Source: Verrucomicrobiia bacterium | GTDB lineage: Bacteria > Verrucomicrobiota > Verrucomicrobiia > Limisphaerales > JAEYXS01 | Reading direction: 5' to 3' | Length of the DNA: 64,000 nt | NCBI GenBank assembly: GCA_036405135.1 | Contig: DASWYF010000002.1 | Coordinates: 62,001-126,000, forward strand | Part shown: piece by piece, positions 61,501 to 64,000 of the stretch | Numbering within the stretch: position 1 is the stretch's first letter | Layout: each line of letters opens with the position of its first letter | The notes under the pieces: model-generated | What the model was told of the DNA's origin: nothing | The model's database searches: none | The model's input: the letters and a program-made list of their open reading frames with translations, nothing else | Program-made: the position numbers and the translations under genes

Positions 61501-61873
61501 TGATGGCAGGGCGGTCGAGGTAGAAGTTACCAGCCGGGATCGTCACCACACCGCCGCCAGCTGCCGCTGCTGCTGCCGCCGCGGCTTCAAGCGCACCCGC
61601 ATCATCCAGATTATCATTCGGAAACCCACTGTGATTCGTGATCGACGTACGGATGATGAGCCCAGTGGGGATGCCGCCCGGAATACCCGCCTGTCGAAAG
61701 TCCGGATAGACGATGCCATCGGGTCCGGGAATATCTGCTGGCGTCAGCGCGCCTTGTGTCTGGCTGGCTATGCCAAGGAGCAGGCAAAGACAACACAGCA
61801 GTCGTGGTCTGAGCTGAAGCCAGGGGGTGAAACGTGACAATAGGGGTACGGCAGAGGAGTTGGTCGTCTTCAT
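58571..61873 (-). CDS. Secreted right-handed beta-helix protein with three C-terminal carbohydrate-binding-like modules
   Basis: A 1100-residue exported protein with signal peptide (LLCCLCLLLGIASQTQG). Residues about 60-150 start a pectate-lyase-like helix (NLDDAGALEAAAAAAAAAGGGVVTIPAGNFYLDRP), and residues about 400-640 contain parallel-helix units (GNVIRNSFFYDSDAQWHSGWTHENLFENNIIECN). Three related modules of about 125 residues follow (about 640-780, 790-925 and 940-1095), each with NPxFE/NGFE-NxxxW, SGSGLxVY and VKVWxHSY/DDxxFGE motifs, as in CenC-like carbohydrate-binding modules. No catalytic residue is certain. Polysaccharide binding and perhaps cleavage are inferred. Confidence 0.78.
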   Translation of the reverse strand: MKTTNSSAVPLLSRFTPWLQLRPRLLCCLCLLLGIASQTQGALTPADIPGPDGIVYPDFRQAGIPGGIPTGLIIRTSITNHSGFPNDNLDDAGALEAAAAAAAAAGGGVVTIPAGNFYLDRPAIITNDNVVLRGAGSGSTKFFFRYSAPTNAVKFYKPATNAVVRANTWIEIHADPTNLVILRIKYNNTTLSAVTNAPGSWGARFFLTMSGGTAINAAGAGTRTLTAIAEYTGGIVRSNNITVNLVSGTDPNPNRTPSMLGAITFAGAGNIGNKFLLTANGTRGATTLTVTNTHNIVTGDAIELVAPATDRWDDEVDNLCTGDLFRHYLYKVTSVSGNVLTLNQPLRIDYPTIDGSYVQKFVPLRNCGVENFSLEQTKNLWTSGVMFSKVWECWATGMNVKKAGRFPIYTLTAKWCEIRNCTFDDAWWKGDGGTAYVGWEKSYDCLMENVTTYKMRHAPLVQWSAAGNVIRNSFFYDSDAQWHSGWTHENLFENNIIECNIGNGSYGYGMWASPPEDVQHGPNGPRNVIYNNDVTSPKTGVWLGGQNREWLILHNRFATDSGQGVYAKDSSSDHIIEGNVFSMKNGINGIWLNTANCTGVEVVNNKFYGVANSSEIVGGAIGAAVSTGNTTADYITPVTWVNNGFENNLANWNNSGDGGMSAVNASAKRTGGYGLRVTDTNPSAGSSLYSQAFTVQPGKGYLCRFWAKSVTGSGLGVYLKFYNSGGTEILSVSTGVPSNGIWAKYYVEEVSPPGAATAKIWIRAYHADTVTMDLDDFEFGELPFEIANPSFENGTNFWNFSADNSMSTITSGAAKTGTYGLHIVDNSATLGSSAESVSFAVTPGKTYQCRFWGRITSGSGLAVYLDYETSGGSPISPPTYEEIPTNTTEWRQYIVRGVAPTNAATVKVWVHSYSGAIVTGDVDDLVLSEVEPRPVPALASIYAWQKNPWIPFALTNPGFESNFTGWDTTADGGMSSAVAAAAYAGTKGLRVIDGVTNAGSSVASVNFPAEAGKNYQVRYRAKNVSGSGIGMYIQFFNSGGTNIGQQVQGLGTSTSWAAYTLNAVAPANTVSVRVWIHSYNANIVTADFDEIEFGEYGILP

Positions 61874-61975
61874 ACCAGAGTGCTAACAAGGGTTCGATGT
61901 GGAAGGTAAACCCAAACCCTTTTTTGTCACGGGAGCATAAGCCGGATTCTCAACCCCTACTTTTGGAGGGGGTGG

Positions 61976-62638
61976 TCATTCCAAGTGTACGATACCCCGC
62001 TGTATCGCAATTGTGCTCGCCTGCGTACGGTCACTCGCCTTGAGCTTGATGAGGATGTTGCTGACGTGATCTTTTACCGTCGTCTCCGCGATAGACAGCA
62101 CACTTGCTACTTCCTTGTTCGAGCGTCCTTTCACGATCTGCTGCAATACATCCAGCTCGCGATTGCTCAATTCCGGCCCATGCATCCGATCCACCAGTCG
62201 TGCAGCGATAGCAGGCGGCAAATAGTTCTGTCCCATATGCACGCTACGGATAGCGAGCAGTAATTCATCCAGCGGAATATCCTTGGAAAGATACGAGCGC
62301 GCCCCTGCCTGGATGCAGCGGAAAATGTCTTCATGACCATCGTAGGTGGAGAGCATGATGACCTTGGCATCCGGATGTTGCACACAGAGTTGTGTGGTCA
62401 CTTTGTCTCCAGTAAATCCCGGCAAGCGCACATCCATCAGCACGATGTCCGGCAGATGCTTGGCATATTGCTCCAATGCCTGCGCACCCGTGCTGGCCTC
62501 CGCCACCACCACCATGTCTGTCTCCACGTTGATGGATGTCACGAGTCCGATGCGCATGAGTGAATGATCATCGACGATGAGGATGCGAATTTTCTTCTTC
62601 ATCGTGGAACACGGAGTAGATGGAAGTTTTGTATTCAT
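61976..62638 (-). CDS. NarL/LuxR-type response regulator
   Basis: A 220-residue transcription factor. Its ATG overlaps the kinase stop by four bases (ATGA at 62635-62638), so translation is coupled and this start is preferred over the internal Met at 62602. The receiver has ILIVDDHSLMRIG, phosphoacceptor Asp in DIVLMDVRLPGFTGD and Lys in SYLSKDIPL. The LuxR-type output is LSNRELDVLQQIVKGRSNKEVASVLSIAETTVKDHVSNILIKL. It pairs with the adjacent HisKA_3 kinase. The 1100-residue beta-helix gene lies 103 bases downstream and is a possible target. Confidence 0.93.
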   Translation of the reverse strand: MNTKLPSTPCSTMKKKIRILIVDDHSLMRIGLVTSINVETDMVVVAEASTGAQALEQYAKHLPDIVLMDVRLPGFTGDKVTTQLCVQHPDAKVIMLSTYDGHEDIFRCIQAGARSYLSKDIPLDELLLAIRSVHMGQNYLPPAIAARLVDRMHGPELSNRELDVLQQIVKGRSNKEVASVLSIAETTVKDHVSNILIKLKASDRTQASTIAIQRGIVHLE

Positions 62639-64000
62639 GCGGTCACAGTGATTTCAATTCTGGCACCTCGTCCCGGTGCGCTGGAGATGTGGAGCTGCCC
62701 GCCGATTTTTTCAGCGCGTTCACGCATGCCGAGCAGGCCGAAATGTCCTGACTGGCCAGAAGGTGCGGACTCCGGCTGAAAACCTTGCCCATCATCTGCC
62801 ACGATCAGCCGCACATCATCATTCCGATAAGCGAGCTCGATCTTGATGCTATGAGCGCGCGCATGTTTAACGGCGTTCGCCGTCGCCTCCTGGCTGATAC
62901 GCAGCAAATGGCTCTCCACCAAGCCGGGCAGGGGACGTGGCTCACCCGTCACGGAGACATCCACATTCACCGAGGAACCATTGCGCACATAGCTGGCCGT
63001 GGCTGAGAGCGCGGTGCCGAGATGTCCATCCTCCAAGGCACGTGCCCGCAAATCCCATACCGAATGACGCGTCTCCGATTGCGTATGCCGCAACATGGAC
63101 TCGATCAAATTGAGCGCGCGCTTCGAAAATTCTGGTGAAGTCTCCAGCCGTGATCGCGCTGCTTGAAGTTGCAGGAGAATGGCGCCGAGCTGTTGTTCAA
63201 TGGTGTCGTGAAACTCTCTGGCGATGCGTGTGCGCTCTTCCAAGACCGCCTCGCGCTCCACCTTTTGCTGGATGACGGCGGTCTGTAGGCGCACCTGCCG
63301 CTTGAGCGTGATGATCCAGATGAGTCCGGCGAAGCACAGCACGCTCGTAGTTCCTAGAGCCACCATGACACGCGTGCGATTCCACCAAGGCGCAGAGCGT
63401 AACAGCAGCACATCCGCCGGATTGCGCAGCAGCAGATGAAAAGCCTGGGGCCAACGTTGTCCGCCTACTTGTATCTGACAGATGCCGGTAAGTTGTATTT
63501 GGCTGAACTGCGGTGGTGGTGTGAAGGTCGCATTGTTCGTTTTCGCCAGATGTGCGCGATAGGTCCAATCCTGGTTCTGCACAATGAGCACATGTTCCGT
63601 CGGCGTTTGGATCCATTCCAGCAATTGCCCCTCTAATTGCACGAGATCTGCGTCATGCGCCCCGTTACGTGCGATGTCTGGAGTCAAGGGAATCGGTGCT
63701 GGTGCCACACCACTCGATGTCTTCTTATAGATGGCATCTTCGAGTGTTGGTGAATATCCGCCAGTGGCCGGAAAGCCTAATACCTCCACTTGATCGCCGA
63801 TATTGAGCGGCATTGCCTGCTTGGTTTTAACCCACAAGCCTTGTGTCTCGTCACGAATGAAAAGCGACTGCCCGGATTCCTGATGTAATACCGTTCCATG
63901 CACTTTCACGCGATGCCCGAAAGCGGCTTCTGGCGCGAACTGGTGCAGGCTGTTGATTGTTCGAGCAGAGACCGCAAAAGCATCCGCTGGCGCAGGTTTG
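62635..64000 (-). CDS. Sensor histidine kinase (HisKA_3 type), N-terminus beyond right edge
   Basis: The frame is open to base 64000, so the beginning is missing; the visible part is about 454 residues. RVKVHGTVLHQESGQSLFIRDETQGLWVKT and GDQVEVLGFPATGGYSPTLEDA resemble an OB-fold sensory domain. A membrane helix follows (VMVALGTTSVLCFAGLIWIITL). HisKA_3 has the phosphoacceptor His in IAREFHDTIEQQLGAILLQL (CAC at 63208-63210), then HATPase_c: ISQEATANAVKHARAHSIKIEL, VADDGQGF and GLLGMRERAEKIGGQLHISS. It belongs to the NarX/DegS-type kinases and phosphorylates the coupled NarL regulator. Confidence 0.9.
   Translation of the reverse strand, partial: KPAPADAFAVSARTINSLHQFAPEAAFGHRVKVHGTVLHQESGQSLFIRDETQGLWVKTKQAMPLNIGDQVEVLGFPATGGYSPTLEDAIYKKTSSGVAPAPIPLTPDIARNGAHDADLVQLEGQLLEWIQTPTEHVLIVQNQDWTYRAHLAKTNNATFTPPPQFSQIQLTGICQIQVGGQRWPQAFHLLLRNPADVLLLRSAPWWNRTRVMVALGTTSVLCFAGLIWIITLKRQVRLQTAVIQQKVEREAVLEERTRIAREFHDTIEQQLGAILLQLQAARSRLETSPEFSKRALNLIESMLRHTQSETRHSVWDLRARALEDGHLGTALSATASYVRNGSSVNVDVSVTGEPRPLPGLVESHLLRISQEATANAVKHARAHSIKIELAYRNDDVRLIVADDGQGFQPESAPSGQSGHFGLLGMRERAEKIGGQLHISSAPGRGARIEITVTA

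Overview
The window looks like a chromosomal segment of a Gram-negative bacterium of the phylum Verrucomicrobiota, most likely a Pedosphaera/Limisphaera-type lineage. The evidence is the mixture of genes: lpxD and O-antigen-type genes (outer membrane), a PEP-CTERM protein, a prepilin-like protein with the H-X9-DG ending common in Verrucomicrobia and Planctomycetes, secreted sulfatase, glycoside hydrolase and beta-helix proteins, an RbsD/FucU sugar locus, a DUF5679 protein, and GC-rich intergenic hairpin repeats. This assignment is inference from gene content; no rRNA is present.

Layout. 0-9.2 kb: lpxD (cut by the left edge) and panD, then an oxidoreductase, a secreted glycosidase, a small zinc-ribbon protein, rpe, a phosphohexomutase, a secreted caspase-like protein, a membrane protein and a PEP-CTERM protein. 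9.3-15 kb: a response regulator, three small DsrE/TusBCD-like genes (the last only 58 aa) and a 1438-aa hybrid histidine kinase, all on one strand. 15-20.1 kb: a five-hairpin composite repeat, pyrF, a RhuM-family gene flanked by a decayed duplicate of the hisD 5' end, then hisD-hisC. 20.3-23.6 kb: a membrane-anchored protein with an HNH-like toxin C-terminus and a sulfatase.

23.9-35.9 kb is the most unusual block. Two paralogous sets of pseudopilin-like genes (set A on the minus strand, set B on the plus strand) bracket a run of plus-strand genes: a GYF_2 membrane protein, an Asn/Gly-rich exported coiled-coil protein, an outer-membrane beta-barrel, a histidine kinase, a secreted YCF48-like beta-propeller and a LuxR-type response regulator. 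Spacing suggests an operon running into set B. I propose it as a candidate surface pseudopilus and sensing system.

36-48.5 kb: tRNA-Ala(CGC), a membrane protein with a coupled lipase-like hydrolase, a YajQ-family protein, then a polysaccharide locus (GT4, flippase, GT2, GT9, GT4, O-antigen ligase-like) followed by deoC, a pseudopilin and a lipoprotein. 49-58.5 kb: SET-domain protein, purine permease, anmK, a cytochrome-P460-like lipoprotein gene broken at a run of eight A, an HGSNAT-like acyltransferase, an RbsD-isomerase-RbsD set, an HpnI-like glycosyltransferase and an orphan short GspE-type ATPase. 58.5-64 kb: a 1100-aa beta-helix protein with three C-terminal binding modules and a NarL-type two-component pair whose kinase runs off the right edge.

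Short palindromic repeats of at least two designs are scattered between genes. No CRISPR array, rRNA, transposase or integrase was seen.
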